DNA from: Prevotella sp.
Lineage (GTDB): Bacteria; Bacteroidota; Bacteroidia; Bacteroidales; Bacteroidaceae
Reading direction: 5' to 3'
Assembly (NCBI GenBank): GCA_016281055.1
Contig: JAEEHW010000082.1
Location: forward strand, 62,001 to 126,000
DNA: 64,000 nucleotides
The notes beneath the pieces were generated by a model. That model was not told the DNA's origin. It did not search any database and worked only from the letters and a program-made list of their open reading frames with translations. Below are positions 31,640 to 42,195 of the stretch, piece after piece (the stretch's first letter is position 1; each line of letters begins with the position of its first letter). Position numbers and translations under genes: made by a program.

Positions 31640-31803
31640 AATGTTTTAGTGTTTTTGTTAGTTGTTAATAATATGGTTATATTTTTGTATTCCTTACTTT
31701 AATGCAAACTTAGTTAAAAGAAATGGAATAACAAAATGTATAGCCTTTTAATTAACAAACTTTATCTACTGTTAACAAAGATGTGTATGTATGAAACCTC
31801 AAA

Positions 31804-32268
31804 TTATCTTTGAGGTTTCTTGTCTGTCGTGTGTTTTTTGAATTGTTTTTGTTCAGACATCTTGTACATAATCTGGTGTTTGAAGCGTTCTTCAGCATAT
31901 AAGCAAAGAAATACCTTTGATGCAGGAATGACTTTACAGAATTTTGTATGATATGCCATTTGAATCTTCTTCAGTTCCATGTCAATCTTGTCCATGTCTG
32001 ATATTAGTTTTGCAGCATCCTTGTCATTCATCGGTTTTGAACGAACCCACTGACGTTGTTTGTGAAACAGTGCTCTCTGTTTGTTCTTCATTTCGCGGAA
32101 GACAGGGAAGAACTTCTCTGCTTCTTGAGGAGAAAGTCTTGCCTCTTTTGCAATGAAAGCCTCTTGTTCACGTGAGAATTTCTCTGGGTCAAACTTCTTT
32201 GGGGTTTGCGCAGAGAGTGTTACTGCGGATGTGAGTAGCAAAATTATGTAAAACAATTTCTTTATCAT
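31804..32268 (-). CDS. Spy/CpxP- or CnrX-like periplasmic helical protein
   Basis: MIKKLFYIILLLTSAVTLSAQ signal; LSPQEAEKFFPVFREMKNKQRALFHKQ...; ATG at 32268, longer ORF start rejected. Confidence 0.6.
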   Translation of the reverse strand: MIKKLFYIILLLTSAVTLSAQTPKKFDPEKFSREQEAFIAKEARLSPQEAEKFFPVFREMKNKQRALFHKQRQWVRSKPMNDKDAAKLISDMDKIDMELKKIQMAYHTKFCKVIPASKVFLCLYAEERFKHQIMYKMSEQKQFKKHTTDKKPQR

Positions 32269-32284
32269 ATCTGCTTTCTTTTTA

Positions 32285-32668
32285 TTACTGTTCTGCCAAA
32301 TAAGTATAGATATCGTCGTTGTCAACCATTGCATATTCCATACAGTCGTTATAGTACTGCTCTGTGATGACTGCATCCTGCTGCTCTGCAATGTGGTTTT
32401 CTTTGTCATTCTGATGATAGAATACACCAATACCCAATATTGATACGGCCGCAACCAAACAAGCTGCCGCAGCATATTTGAACCAGGGCTTCATGGAGAA
32501 GACCTTCATTTTTGTGGTGGATGTCACGGTTGAGTTTTTAGAACATAATGATTCTTTGTCAACACGTTCCATGATTCTATCATGCAATGTATTGAAATAC
32601 CCGTTGGGAACGGTGTAACTACCGTTGTCAACGTATGGTCTTTCTAATATGTTGTTGATGTTTGTCAT
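32285..32668 (-). CDS. Putative membrane anti-sigma-like protein
   Basis: One TM segment (FKYAAAACLVAAVSILGIGVFYH), directly downstream of ECF sigma gene. Confidence 0.55.
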   Translation of the reverse strand: MTNINNILERPYVDNGSYTVPNGYFNTLHDRIMERVDKESLCSKNSTVTSTTKMKVFSMKPWFKYAAAACLVAAVSILGIGVFYHQNDKENHIAEQQDAVITEQYYNDCMEYAMVDNDDIYTYLAEQ

Positions 32669-32739
32669 ATTTCTATATTAGTTATCTATCCTATTGACGT
32701 AATAAAAAGATATAGGTTTAATTAATTGAATTGAAATAT

Positions 32740-33282
32740 TCACGCATTATTGTTATGAGCGTCAAAGAATTTCCGAATTTTTTCTACTGCATAATGGTAG
32801 TTCGCTTTTAATCCACCTTCTGATGTTCCGAGTATCTGACTTATCTCTGAGTATTTCTTGTTGTCGAAATATTTAAGTGAGAAAACAGCCCTTTGTGCTT
32901 CAGGCAAGGTTTCAATAGCATCACGTAATAGTCTTTCAACTTCGTCACCATCAAAATATGTGTCAGCAAAAGCTCCCGCAAGGTTGGATACCTCTACATC
33001 GTTTTCATTGTGTTTTTTCTCTCGTCGCAGATGATCCAAAGCTTCATTTACGGCAATGCGATGTAGCCAAGTGGAAATTTTCGAGTCACCACGGAAATCG
33101 TCTAATTTGTTCCATACTTTGATGAATGTTTCCTGAATAACATCGTCGGCATCTTCATGAGTACCAACTATATGACGAACAGTCCAATACAACTTTTCGC
33201 TATATTGGTTAACAATTTCAGAGAAAGCCGTGTGGCGTGTCTCTGGAGAATGTAGTTTTTTGAGTAATAGTTGCTCGTCCAT
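32740..33282 (-). CDS. ECF RNA polymerase sigma factor
   Basis: HEDADDVIQETFIKVWNKLDDFRGDSKISTWLHRIAVNEALDHLRR; YSEISQILGTSEGGLKANYHYAVEKIRK. Confidence 0.96.
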   Translation of the reverse strand: MDEQLLLKKLHSPETRHTAFSEIVNQYSEKLYWTVRHIVGTHEDADDVIQETFIKVWNKLDDFRGDSKISTWLHRIAVNEALDHLRREKKHNENDVEVSNLAGAFADTYFDGDEVERLLRDAIETLPEAQRAVFSLKYFDNKKYSEISQILGTSEGGLKANYHYAVEKIRKFFDAHNNNA

Positions 33283-33285
33283 TAT

Positions 33286-33606
33286 CTATCTGCTGAGCAG
33301 ATTGATTTTTTTAGAAATGTTACCTATCTTTACTATGTGAACAACTTTCTTTAGATTGCTTAAGTCTATATTCTTTTCAGCACTATCTATCTTTATGGAT
33401 AATACAGGCATACCCACAAGGTTATATATATATATGGTTTTGCCTGCAGCTCCAGAAACAGTTAGAGTATTGCCATTAAGCACAATTTTAATTTGTTGAG
33501 TATCTATTTCGCTCAATTCAATTCTTGCTGATGCAGAAGTCACCATTGCAGGGACAAAAGTCAGTGTCAATGCGAGTAATATTGTTGTGTATATTCTTTT
33601 TGCCAT
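33286..33606 (-). CDS. Small secreted protein resembling a stand-alone T9SS-type C-terminal domain
   Basis: Signal AKRIYTTILLALTLTFVPAMVTSASA; NTLTVSGAAGKTIYIYNLVGMPVLSIKIDSAEKNIDLSNLKKVVHIVKIGNISKKINL. Confidence 0.55.
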   Translation of the reverse strand: MAKRIYTTILLALTLTFVPAMVTSASARIELSEIDTQQIKIVLNGNTLTVSGAAGKTIYIYNLVGMPVLSIKIDSAEKNIDLSNLKKVVHIVKIGNISKKINLLSR

Positions 33607-33707
33607 ATAAATCAAGTGTTTTCGCATTTGTTATCTTTCTGCAAAGATACAAAAAATATCTTATATAGAGTTTTTTTACGTTACAGATGCATCTTCTTTA
33701 TATTTTT

Positions 33708-34475
33708 TTAACATCTTCGCCTGAATTCTGAACATATAATTGCTGTTGCAATAGCCACATTTAGGCTTTCTGCTGTAGGACTATTGTCAGGGTAGGGAGG
33801 GATAAGCAGATGTTTTGTAAGTCGTTGTCTTATTTCTTGGGAAATGCCGTTGCCTTCATTTCCCATTATTATTATTCCATTGTTTGACAATTCGCTGTTG
33901 TAGATGTTTTCTCCGTCAAGTAGAGTCCCGTATATAGGAATAGACTTGTCTAGTGTGTCTAGAAAATTTGTTAGGTCTGTATAATAAATGTTGACTCTGG
34001 CTATGCTTCCCATTGTTGCTTGTACTGTCTTGGGACTATATGCGTCAGCAGTTTTTTCGCTACAGATGATATGGCGTATTCCAAACCAGTCGGCGGTTCG
34101 TATTATTGTGCCGAGGTTGCCAGGGTCTTGTATGCCATCGAGACATAGGCACAAGTCCTTGGAGATGATGTCATTCAGATCATTTTTGATATTGATGTCT
34201 GGTATTTGAAATATGCCTAGGACTTGTTGGGGGTGGGGGAGAAGGCTTGCTTTGCGTAGTTCCTCATCAGTGACTTCGATGTATTCTGTCTGCTGTGATT
34301 TTTGAATAGGTGATTTCCAATTTTGCGTAGCTATTATTGTTTTAGCTTGGAAACCCTCCTTCAGTAGTTCTCCTACACACTTGAATCCTTCCGCAATAAA
34401 TGATTGTGTGGATGTTCTGAATTTTTTAAGTTCGAGTGAGTGTATTTGTTTTATTTTGTTTTTGCTGAGTACCAT
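33708..34475 (-). CDS. SpoU/TrmH-family RNA methyltransferase
   Basis: LDGIQDPGNLGTIIRTADWFGI, IIMGNEGNGISQEI, ESLNVAIATAI. Confidence 0.94.
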   Translation of the reverse strand: MVLSKNKIKQIHSLELKKFRTSTQSFIAEGFKCVGELLKEGFQAKTIIATQNWKSPIQKSQQTEYIEVTDEELRKASLLPHPQQVLGIFQIPDINIKNDLNDIISKDLCLCLDGIQDPGNLGTIIRTADWFGIRHIICSEKTADAYSPKTVQATMGSIARVNIYYTDLTNFLDTLDKSIPIYGTLLDGENIYNSELSNNGIIIMGNEGNGISQEIRQRLTKHLLIPPYPDNSPTAESLNVAIATAIICSEFRRRC

Positions 34476-34510
34476 TTTGTATATAAAGTATCAGTTTTAT
34501 GTCATTATTG

Positions 34511-36334
34511 TTATGCTATTTCTGATAGTTCCAGCCATCTTAGTTCTTTCTCGTCAAGTTCTTGATTGAGTATGGGAAGACGTTTGCTTAAGGCAGTGAT
34601 TTCATCAACACTGATTTCACCGCTGCTAAGTTTGTTCTCGATGTCTTTCTTCTCAGATGTCAGAGTGTCTATGTCTTTCTCCAACTGTTCAAATTCTCTT
34701 TTCTCTTTAAATGTCATTCTACGTTTCTGGATGGCATTTGGATCACGAGGACCTGATGTTTTGGTCGAGACACTGTTTTCTGTAGTTGTTTTTATTTGTA
34801 TGGGCTTTGGTATTGTTTTAAGCCATTCTCTATATTGGGAGTAATTGCCTGGGAAATCTTTTATTACTCCTTCACCCTTGAATACCAGGAGGTGATCAAC
34901 AACTCTGTCCATGAAATAGCGATCATGGCTGATCACTATCACACAGCCAGGAAAATCATATAGATATTCCTCTAATATCTGCAGTGTCTTTATGTCAAGG
35001 TCGTTTGTCGGTTCATCCAATACAAGAAAGTTTGGGTTGCGCATCAGCACAGTACACAGGTAAAGTTTGCGTTTCTCTCCACCGGATAGTTTGTAAACAT
35101 AATTATGTTGTTGTTCTGGTGTGAAGAGGAAATGCTGCAGAAATTGTGATGCGGATAGATGTCGCCCCTGTCCAAGGTCAATGTATTCTGCAATGTCCCG
35201 TATTATGTCTATGACTTTCTGGTCTTCTCTGAATTTTAAACCTTCTTGTGAGTAATATCCGAATTTGACGGTTTCGCCAATGTCGAAGTGTCCTTCATCA
35301 GGTGGAATGATGCCAAGTAATAGTTTTATGAATGTGGATTTTCCAGTACCATTGTTACCGACTATGCCCATCTTTTCGTATCGGGCAAAGTTATAATAGA
35401 AATTGTCGAGTATTATTTTTCCTTCGTCTGTTTTATCAGAGTTGTTGTTGCGTGGAGGAAACTTTTTTGATACGTATTGGCACTCGAATATCTTTGAACC
35501 TATATATACGTTGCTTGACTTTAGCCTTAGTTGTCTGTCTTCTATCCGTTGTTTTGCAATCTTTTCTAATTCGTAAAAAGCATCCTCTCTGTATTTTGCT
35601 TTGTGACCGCGAGCTTGAGGTTGTCTACGCATCCATTCTAACTCTTTCCTATAGCGGTTGTTTGCATGTTGTATGTTTGCGGTGAGAGTATCGATACGTT
35701 CTTGTCTTTTTTCAAGGAAGTATGAGTAAGACCCTTTGTAGCGGTATATGGTCTGGTTGTCAAGTTCAAGTATTGTATCACAAATGTTGTCAAGAAAGAA
35801 ACGGTCATGTGTGACAAGTAATAATGTTTTATTTCCACGTTGCAAAAACCCTTCCAGCCATTCTACCATTTCCAAATCTAAATGGTTGGTAGGCTCGTCA
35901 AGTATGAGCATGTCGGGATTGGATATGAGAACTTGTGCCAAAGCAACCCTTTTTTGTTGACCACCACTTAGTTGGGCAATGGGTTGTTCCATATCTTTTA
36001 TGCGCAATTGTGTGAGTATTTGTTTGGCTTTTAATTGCGACTCATCCGAGGGACTCTTTTCTGAGAAACAGGCTTCAATGACAGTCTCTCCATCTTTAAA
36101 TTGAGGGTCTTGTCTTAAATATCCAATGCTGATGTCATTGCGAAAGATTATGTCGCCACTGTCTGCGTTTTCTTTTCCCGTAAGCATTGACAGCAAGGTG
36201 GTTTTTCCTGTGCCATTCTGTGCTATCAGGCCGATGTGTTGCCCCTCAGCTACGCTAAAAGATATATTATGGAAGAGCGTACGTTCTCCGAAACTTTTAG
36301 ATACGTTCTGTACGTCAAGAAATGGTGTTGGCAT
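34511..36334 (-). CDS. ABC-F family ATP-binding protein (Uup-like)
   Basis: Two Walker A (AQNGTGKTTL, GNNGTGKSTF), two LSGG signatures, C-terminal coiled coil. Confidence 0.93.
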   Translation of the reverse strand: MPTPFLDVQNVSKSFGERTLFHNISFSVAEGQHIGLIAQNGTGKTTLLSMLTGKENADSGDIIFRNDISIGYLRQDPQFKDGETVIEACFSEKSPSDESQLKAKQILTQLRIKDMEQPIAQLSGGQQKRVALAQVLISNPDMLILDEPTNHLDLEMVEWLEGFLQRGNKTLLLVTHDRFFLDNICDTILELDNQTIYRYKGSYSYFLEKRQERIDTLTANIQHANNRYRKELEWMRRQPQARGHKAKYREDAFYELEKIAKQRIEDRQLRLKSSNVYIGSKIFECQYVSKKFPPRNNNSDKTDEGKIILDNFYYNFARYEKMGIVGNNGTGKSTFIKLLLGIIPPDEGHFDIGETVKFGYYSQEGLKFREDQKVIDIIRDIAEYIDLGQGRHLSASQFLQHFLFTPEQQHNYVYKLSGGEKRKLYLCTVLMRNPNFLVLDEPTNDLDIKTLQILEEYLYDFPGCVIVISHDRYFMDRVVDHLLVFKGEGVIKDFPGNYSQYREWLKTIPKPIQIKTTTENSVSTKTSGPRDPNAIQKRRMTFKEKREFEQLEKDIDTLTSEKKDIENKLSSGEISVDEITALSKRLPILNQELDEKELRWLELSEIA

Positions 36335-36344
36335 GATTCTTTCT

Positions 36345-36932
36345 TTATAGTATGCTTTCGATGTAGTTTAGAAGTTCGTCACGTCCTTGTCTTTTTTCGG
36401 AACTGGTTATGAAATATGGTGGTAGTTCTTCCCATGCGTCAAGCAGAGTGTTCATGTATTTTTGTGCATTGCTTTTTGCTTTTGTGGGAGTGAGTTTGTC
36501 TGCTTTCGTGAAGACGATGGAGAATGGGATTCCATTCTCGCCGAGCCATTCCATAAACTCACGATCGATTTTCTGTGGATCGTGTCTGATATCTATCAGC
36601 AGAAAAACATTGGCACATTGTTCACGCTTCAGAATGTATGAGGAAATCATTTTCTCTATATCTTCTTGTATTTTTTTGGAGCGTTTGGCAAATCCGTAGC
36701 CAGGCAGGTCGACAATGTACCATTCGTCATTTATGTTGAAATGATTTATCAATAATGTCTTACCTGGCGTAGCGCTGGTTTTGGCTAACCCTTTTCTGTT
36801 TGTGAGCATGTTTATCAGACTTGATTTACCCACATTGCTGCGTCCAATAAATGCGAATTCAACTTTCGTGTCATTTGGGCATTGAGACAATTTCGCTGAA
36901 CTTATGAGAAACTCTGCTTTCTTTATTTCCAT
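36345..36932 (-). CDS. engB: Ribosome biogenesis GTP-binding protein YsxC/EngB
   Basis: [47 protein letters not shown]. Confidence 0.96.
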   Translation of the reverse strand: MEIKKAEFLISSAKLSQCPNDTKVEFAFIGRSNVGKSSLINMLTNRKGLAKTSATPGKTLLINHFNINDEWYIVDLPGYGFAKRSKKIQEDIEKMISSYILKREQCANVFLLIDIRHDPQKIDREFMEWLGENGIPFSIVFTKADKLTPTKAKSNAQKYMNTLLDAWEELPPYFITSSEKRQGRDELLNYIESIL

Positions 36933-36969
36933 ATATCAATTAGCAGTTTGTGTTAAATATACAGGGGCG

Positions 36970-38643
36970 TTAGATATTTGTTTTGTTATGTTCTAAGAGT
37001 ACCTTTGCATTGGCTTTTGCTGCTTCGGTGATGTCAGAACCACTGAGCATTTGTGCTATTTCCTGAACTCGCTCGTTGTCATCAAGCTTTCGCATAACAG
37101 ATGTAGAACCTTCTGCTGTGTCATGCTTCTCAACTTTGTAATGGTATGTTCCTGAAGCAGCTATTTGTGGCAAGTGAGTGATGCTGATGACTTGGCGTTC
37201 TGCATGTCCCATTTCTTGCATAATGAGTGCCATTTGTTCTGCTACCTTTCCACTTACTCCAGTATCAATCTCATCAAATATTATAGTAGGCAACTTCACC
37301 GTGCCGCTGATGATGGCTTTTAATGTAAGCATTAGTCTCGCTATTTCTCCACCAGAAGCGACCTGCTCTACAGGGCGTGTCTGCATTCCCTTGTTTGCAG
37401 AGAAGAGAAACTGTACTTTGTCTTGACCATCAGAACCAAGTTCAACTGTCTGCATATCAACGTTAAAAACAGCATTCGGGATACCAAGAGCATTAAGGTA
37501 TTTCGTTGTCTGATTTTCCAGTGTTGATATGGCTTTTCTGCGTATTTTTGTTAGAGCATCTGCTTTTTTCTGTGCATCATTGAGTAATAATTGAACCTCT
37601 GCCTCTTTTTCTGTCAATACGTTGTCCATATTGTCAATGTTGTCTATAGCATTGGCGAGTGAATCACGCATTTTGCATAATTCAGTAATGTTGTCATAAC
37701 CGTATTTCCGTTCTAAAGAATAAATGAGATCAAGTCTGTTATTTATGTATGTAAGACGCTCAGGGTCATATTCTACATTTTCCGATTCAGAAGCACATTC
37801 TTGTGCAATGTCTTTTATATCAATGAATGAAGTATTTAGTCTTTCTGCCAGAGTTTGTATCTTGGGATATATGGCAGATGCAGATGTCAGCTTTTGGCTT
37901 GCCTGCCGTAGAAGTGATACTATTCCATTATTGTCATTATTTAGAATGGAGTCGGTCTCATACAACATTCCTTTGATTTCCTCTGTGTGTGATGCTACCT
38001 CCTGTTCTTGTTCCAGTTGCTCTTGCTCTCCTTCTGATAATTCTGCGTTGTTTAGTTCATTAAGTTGAAAACGCATATAATCCTCTTTTTCTTTAGAATC
38101 AGCAATGTCAGTCTTTAATTGTTTTAGTTCCACATTTGCTTTGTGATAGGTGCTGTATGCTTTTCGAAACAATGCAAGCTCTTTCTCGTCATCGGCAATG
38201 ATGTCAAGTACGTTTAGCTGAAAATCCTCTTTTTGTAGCAGTAGGTTTTTATGTTGTGAGTGGATGTCAAGAAGTTTTTCCCCCAACTCTTTCATTTGGT
38301 TGAGTGTAGCGGGGGTATCGTTAATGAAACCACGGCTTTTTCCTGTTGCTGTAATTTCGCGACGTATAATACATGTGTTGTCATCGCTGTCAAGATCGTT
38401 CTCGTTGAGCCATTCTTTTATACCTTGCTCTACAATGTCAAAAGTTGCCTCTATTGTGCATTTCTGAGAATCACTCTTTATACTCTTAGTGTCTGCTCTT
38501 TGTCCGAGTAATAATCCAATTGCACCGAGAATGATACTTTTTCCCGCTCCAGTTTCTCCGGTTATTACGGAAAAGCCAGAATGGAAGTCTATGTCCAGTA
38601 CGTCTATTAATGCGTAGTTCTTTATATATAAATGTTTAAGCAT
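36970..38643 (-). CDS. recN: DNA repair protein RecN
   Basis: MLKHLYIKNYALID...ITGETGAGKSIILGAIGLLLG; SGGEIARLMLTLK; FDEIDTGVSGKVA. Confidence 0.97.
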   Translation of the reverse strand: MLKHLYIKNYALIDVLDIDFHSGFSVITGETGAGKSIILGAIGLLLGQRADTKSIKSDSQKCTIEATFDIVEQGIKEWLNENDLDSDDNTCIIRREITATGKSRGFINDTPATLNQMKELGEKLLDIHSQHKNLLLQKEDFQLNVLDIIADDEKELALFRKAYSTYHKANVELKQLKTDIADSKEKEDYMRFQLNELNNAELSEGEQEQLEQEQEVASHTEEIKGMLYETDSILNNDNNGIVSLLRQASQKLTSASAIYPKIQTLAERLNTSFIDIKDIAQECASESENVEYDPERLTYINNRLDLIYSLERKYGYDNITELCKMRDSLANAIDNIDNMDNVLTEKEAEVQLLLNDAQKKADALTKIRRKAISTLENQTTKYLNALGIPNAVFNVDMQTVELGSDGQDKVQFLFSANKGMQTRPVEQVASGGEIARLMLTLKAIISGTVKLPTIIFDEIDTGVSGKVAEQMALIMQEMGHAERQVISITHLPQIAASGTYHYKVEKHDTAEGSTSVMRKLDDNERVQEIAQMLSGSDITEAAKANAKVLLEHNKTNI

Positions 38644-39573
38644 TCAGTTTTCTTTTATCTGATTCCAGGCATTGTTTTGTGATGGATTTATTTTGAAAAG
38701 GACATCATACACAGATTCTTTTTCTTTTGAAGTGCCTTTGCTCTTGTATATGTTTGCTATTTCATCTTTTTTGTAATCTGTCCATATCTGTGGCAATAGA
38801 CTGGTAGGTCTGTCCTCATGTGCTTTTTTTAAGTCTTCTGTAATTGTGGTTGTTATTTCTGTTCTGCCGCGTTCTGTATTGTTTGCCATTTCGTCAAGCC
38901 CCTTGCGGTAATAGTTGTATTGTAATGTTCGTAATGGTTCGAGTGCTCCATCCAAATAGTCATTGATAATGGCGAATCTGTTTTTGTCGCTATCAAAAGC
39001 TTTCCATCCTGGATAGTCTAAATTTTGTGCGTTGTTTGTCAAATTCATGCATCGTTGTAGAATGTCTTCTCCGCCTTTTGGTGAAAAGCTGTCCAAATCC
39101 AAACCAATAATAAGGTATGCATAATATGCAAAGAGTGCCATTAGTTGGTTGTCTATCATCTCTTCATTAAATTCCAACTTGTCAAATTGGTTGAATGTGA
39201 ATGTGAAGTCATTGTCTTGAAACTGAAAAAGAGTACTGTTGTATGTAGAGTTGTATATCGGTCTGTTTGCCTGGATAATACAGGAACACCCCCATGTACC
39301 TTCATTCTTCTTGTATTCTTTGACAGTAATGTTGAAACTGCATGAGATACGTTCATTTTCTTGGAATTTTAAAGACGTCCATTGTTGTTGATTGACGAAC
39401 TCTTCCAATTTCTCCTTCAATTCCTCAAAGACTGATGTTTCAGTACCTTGTATCTGTGAATGGTTGATGTTTATCTTTGCTGTCAGTTCCTGTGCGCTCG
39501 TATATATTACTATTGCCCATGACATAAAGGTCATGAGCAATAGTCTTAATTTTATGTTGTTTTTGTAAATCAT
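38644..39573 (-). CDS. DUF4835-family secreted protein
   Basis: ELTAKININHSQIQGTETSVFEELKEKLEEFVNQQQWT; FLKM...; typical Bacteroidetes position upstream of recN. Confidence 0.85.
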   Translation of the reverse strand: MIYKNNIKLRLLLMTFMSWAIVIYTSAQELTAKININHSQIQGTETSVFEELKEKLEEFVNQQQWTSLKFQENERISCSFNITVKEYKKNEGTWGCSCIIQANRPIYNSTYNSTLFQFQDNDFTFTFNQFDKLEFNEEMIDNQLMALFAYYAYLIIGLDLDSFSPKGGEDILQRCMNLTNNAQNLDYPGWKAFDSDKNRFAIINDYLDGALEPLRTLQYNYYRKGLDEMANNTERGRTEITTTITEDLKKAHEDRPTSLLPQIWTDYKKDEIANIYKSKGTSKEKESVYDVLFKINPSQNNAWNQIKEN

Positions 39574-40439
39574 GAGAATAAGGTTCCATTAGTTTTAGCC
39601 TCGCGTAGTCTGATTCTTGTCAGTACTTGCTTGGTTTCTAATGTAAAGTCACTTGACAGCATCCAGCTGAAATATCCAGGGTCTCTTTTCAGAACATCTA
39701 CGACTCCCCAACCTTTGTATTTGCCGAAATTAAATTCTTCGCGCAACTGTTCTTTACCATTGGCATCCAGAATTGGCTTGCCGTCCGCTCCTTTGATTGG
39801 CGCCCATATGATTCTGCCTGCAAGATCCACATTCTTGCGTTGGTTACTGATTGCATTCAGTATGTCCATGTCGTTTGCAAGGATGCGGTCGGGTTCGGTT
39901 TGTCTTTCCGGGCTATACATGTCAAGTTGGCCTTGTAATACCCTGTATGTGGCTTCTGTATCTTCATCAGCCAAATGTGCTTGGAAATCATCCTCCATTT
40001 TTCTGCCGCAGTAGAATTTATATGCTGCAGCAAGATTGTGGCGTTCCATATATCGGAATATGGAACAGGCATCTATGGTCCTGCACTGACTGAAATCAAA
40101 TGATACACCAGCACGCAGAAATTCTTCAGCCAATAGTGGAATGTCGAAATTGTTGGAGTTGTAACCAGCAAAGTCACATCCTATGAAATCATTGGCGAGG
40201 GTATTTGCTATTTCCTTGAAAGACGGAGCATCTTTTACCATTTCATCTGTAATGTGCGTTAATTCCGTTACTTCAGCAGGGATTGGCTTGCCGGGATTGA
40301 TGAAATAGTTTTTCCTTTCTTCTTTTCCGTCAGGGTAAACCTTGATGTAGCTGAGTTGGATTATGTTGTCCTTTGCTAAATCAAGTCCTGTACTTTCAAG
40401 GTCAAATATTACGAGTGGTTTGGTAAGATTGAGTTTCAT
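39570..40439 (-). CDS. 3'-5' exonuclease (DNA polymerase III epsilon-like)
   Basis: LVIFDLESTGLDLAKDNIIQLSYIKV; GYNSNNFDIPLLAEEF; HLADEDTEATYRVL. Confidence 0.9.
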   Translation of the reverse strand: MKLNLTKPLVIFDLESTGLDLAKDNIIQLSYIKVYPDGKEERKNYFINPGKPIPAEVTELTHITDEMVKDAPSFKEIANTLANDFIGCDFAGYNSNNFDIPLLAEEFLRAGVSFDFSQCRTIDACSIFRYMERHNLAAAYKFYCGRKMEDDFQAHLADEDTEATYRVLQGQLDMYSPERQTEPDRILANDMDILNAISNQRKNVDLAGRIIWAPIKGADGKPILDANGKEQLREEFNFGKYKGWGVVDVLKRDPGYFSWMLSSDFTLETKQVLTRIRLREAKTNGTLFS

Positions 40440-40442
40440 CGT

Positions 40443-41570
40443 TTATTCATTTAAAAGCATAGGCATAATGAGCATCAGCACATCTTCTCCTTCTGGCTGT
40501 GTAACGGGACGAACAAGTCCTGCTCTACTTGGATCACCCAATTCTACAATTATGTCTTCGCTGGAAATGTTGTTGAGAATATCATACATGGCAGTACCTT
40601 TGAAACCGATGCTCATAGGAACTCCATTGTATTCGCATACAACGTCCTCGTGTGCAGAAGTTGCAAAATTGATATCCTGTGCACTCAATTCTATATTGTT
40701 GAGTGACAGGCGGAATTTAACCAGTCCTGTTGCTTCGTTTGTGAATGGAAGTACATGGCGTAATGCACTCATGAAACTTTTGCGGTCAATTGTTACGACA
40801 TTTGGATTGTCCGTAGGAATAACATTGTTGTATTTTGGATAGCGTCCTTCAAGCAGGGTGCATGACAAGAATCCATCCTCAGTATTGAATTCTGCTTGTC
40901 TTTCGTTGAATTTGATGATTACTGAATTCTCATCTGCGGTATCAAGCATGCTGCGTAATAATGCCGCTGTTCTCTTTGGAAGAAGGAATGATGCCGGCAA
41001 TTCTGTCTTTGAACTGTACAATATATTTCTGACAAGTTTGTATCCATCGCTTGCTACGATGTTCATGCTGTCTTCCTTTAAATCGAAATAAATGCCGTTC
41101 ATGACCATGTGCAGTTCATCGTTAGATGTAGCGAACAGAGAACGCTGTATGTTCATAGCCAATACATTTGTAGGCAATGTCGCCTCTGTGTATGGACTGT
41201 CGAGTGGTTGAATGCGTGGGAAATCATCTGCGCTCTGACCAACGAAATGGTACTTGCCGTTTTGGTATTCCATTTCAATACTGTTGTCATTTGTATTGAC
41301 ATTGAATGATATAGGCTGGTCTGCCATTTCTTTTACGGCTGCCTGTATTATTCTGTTAGGTATGCAAAATGCTCCATTACCATCGCATTCATTAAGTTCT
41401 ATGCGACATTTCATCATGTTGGCATTATCTGTGGCTGTTATTAAAAGATTTCCTTCATTTATTTCAAAGAGGAAACAGTCTAATATCTGCATAGAGTTTT
41501 TGGAACTAATTGCTTTTGCAAGTATTCCTAACTTGCTGTTTAGAATTGAAGAAGAAAGTGTGAATCTCAT
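40443..41570 (-). CDS. dnaN: DNA polymerase III beta clamp
   Basis: MRFTLSSSILNSKLGILAKAISSKNSMQILDCFLFE; three clamp repeats; C-term VLMLIMPMLLN. Confidence 0.97.
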   Translation of the reverse strand: MRFTLSSSILNSKLGILAKAISSKNSMQILDCFLFEINEGNLLITATDNANMMKCRIELNECDGNGAFCIPNRIIQAAVKEMADQPISFNVNTNDNSIEMEYQNGKYHFVGQSADDFPRIQPLDSPYTEATLPTNVLAMNIQRSLFATSNDELHMVMNGIYFDLKEDSMNIVASDGYKLVRNILYSSKTELPASFLLPKRTAALLRSMLDTADENSVIIKFNERQAEFNTEDGFLSCTLLEGRYPKYNNVIPTDNPNVVTIDRKSFMSALRHVLPFTNEATGLVKFRLSLNNIELSAQDINFATSAHEDVVCEYNGVPMSIGFKGTAMYDILNNISSEDIIVELGDPSRAGLVRPVTQPEGEDVLMLIMPMLLNE

Positions 41571-41765
41571 ATTTATTTTGAATTAATTGTTTTCTATGAT
41601 TGTTTAGTTACTTTTTGTGCAATTTATTTGAAAAAGTATTGCAAAAATACAAAAAACTTGTGTCTTAAACAAAAAAAAACACAAAAACTTTCATGATTTA
41701 CCATTTTTTTTGTAATTTCGCAGAAGAATTTAAAAAAATATAAATAAGAAACGAGAAAAACAGAA

Positions 41766-42188
41766 ATGGAATTACAAGGTAGAATTATCGCCGCTCTTCC
41801 CGAGCGTGGCGGAGTTAGTCAGCGTGGTACTGAATGGAAAGTTCAGGAGTTCGTATTGGAAACTCATGAGCAATATCCAAAGAAAATGGTTTTTGAGGTA
41901 TTTGGAGCTGACAGACTTTCGCGTTTCAATATTCAAATAGGTCAGGAGGTGTTGGTCGCATTTGATATTGATGCTCGTGAGTGGAATGGACGTTGGTTTA
42001 ACAGTATTCGTGCTTTCGATGTACGTCCATACGATGCTACCCAGATGCCATCTGCATCGGCTGGAACAGTACAGCCTGCTGCTGTCGCTCCTGATGTATC
42101 TGTTTCTGCACAGCCATCAGATAATGCAGTTGCAAGTGCAAGTCCTGTAGTTGCAGATGATGGCAATACGGAAGAATTGCCATTCTAA
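41766..42188 (+). CDS. DUF3127 family protein
   Basis: MELQGRIIAALPERGGVSQRGTEWKVQEFVLETHEQYPKKMVFEVFG. Confidence 0.9.
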   Translation: MELQGRIIAALPERGGVSQRGTEWKVQEFVLETHEQYPKKMVFEVFGADRLSRFNIQIGQEVLVAFDIDAREWNGRWFNSIRAFDVRPYDATQMPSASAGTVQPAAVAPDVSVSAQPSDNAVASASPVVADDGNTEELPF

Positions 42189-42195
42189 TAATAAT

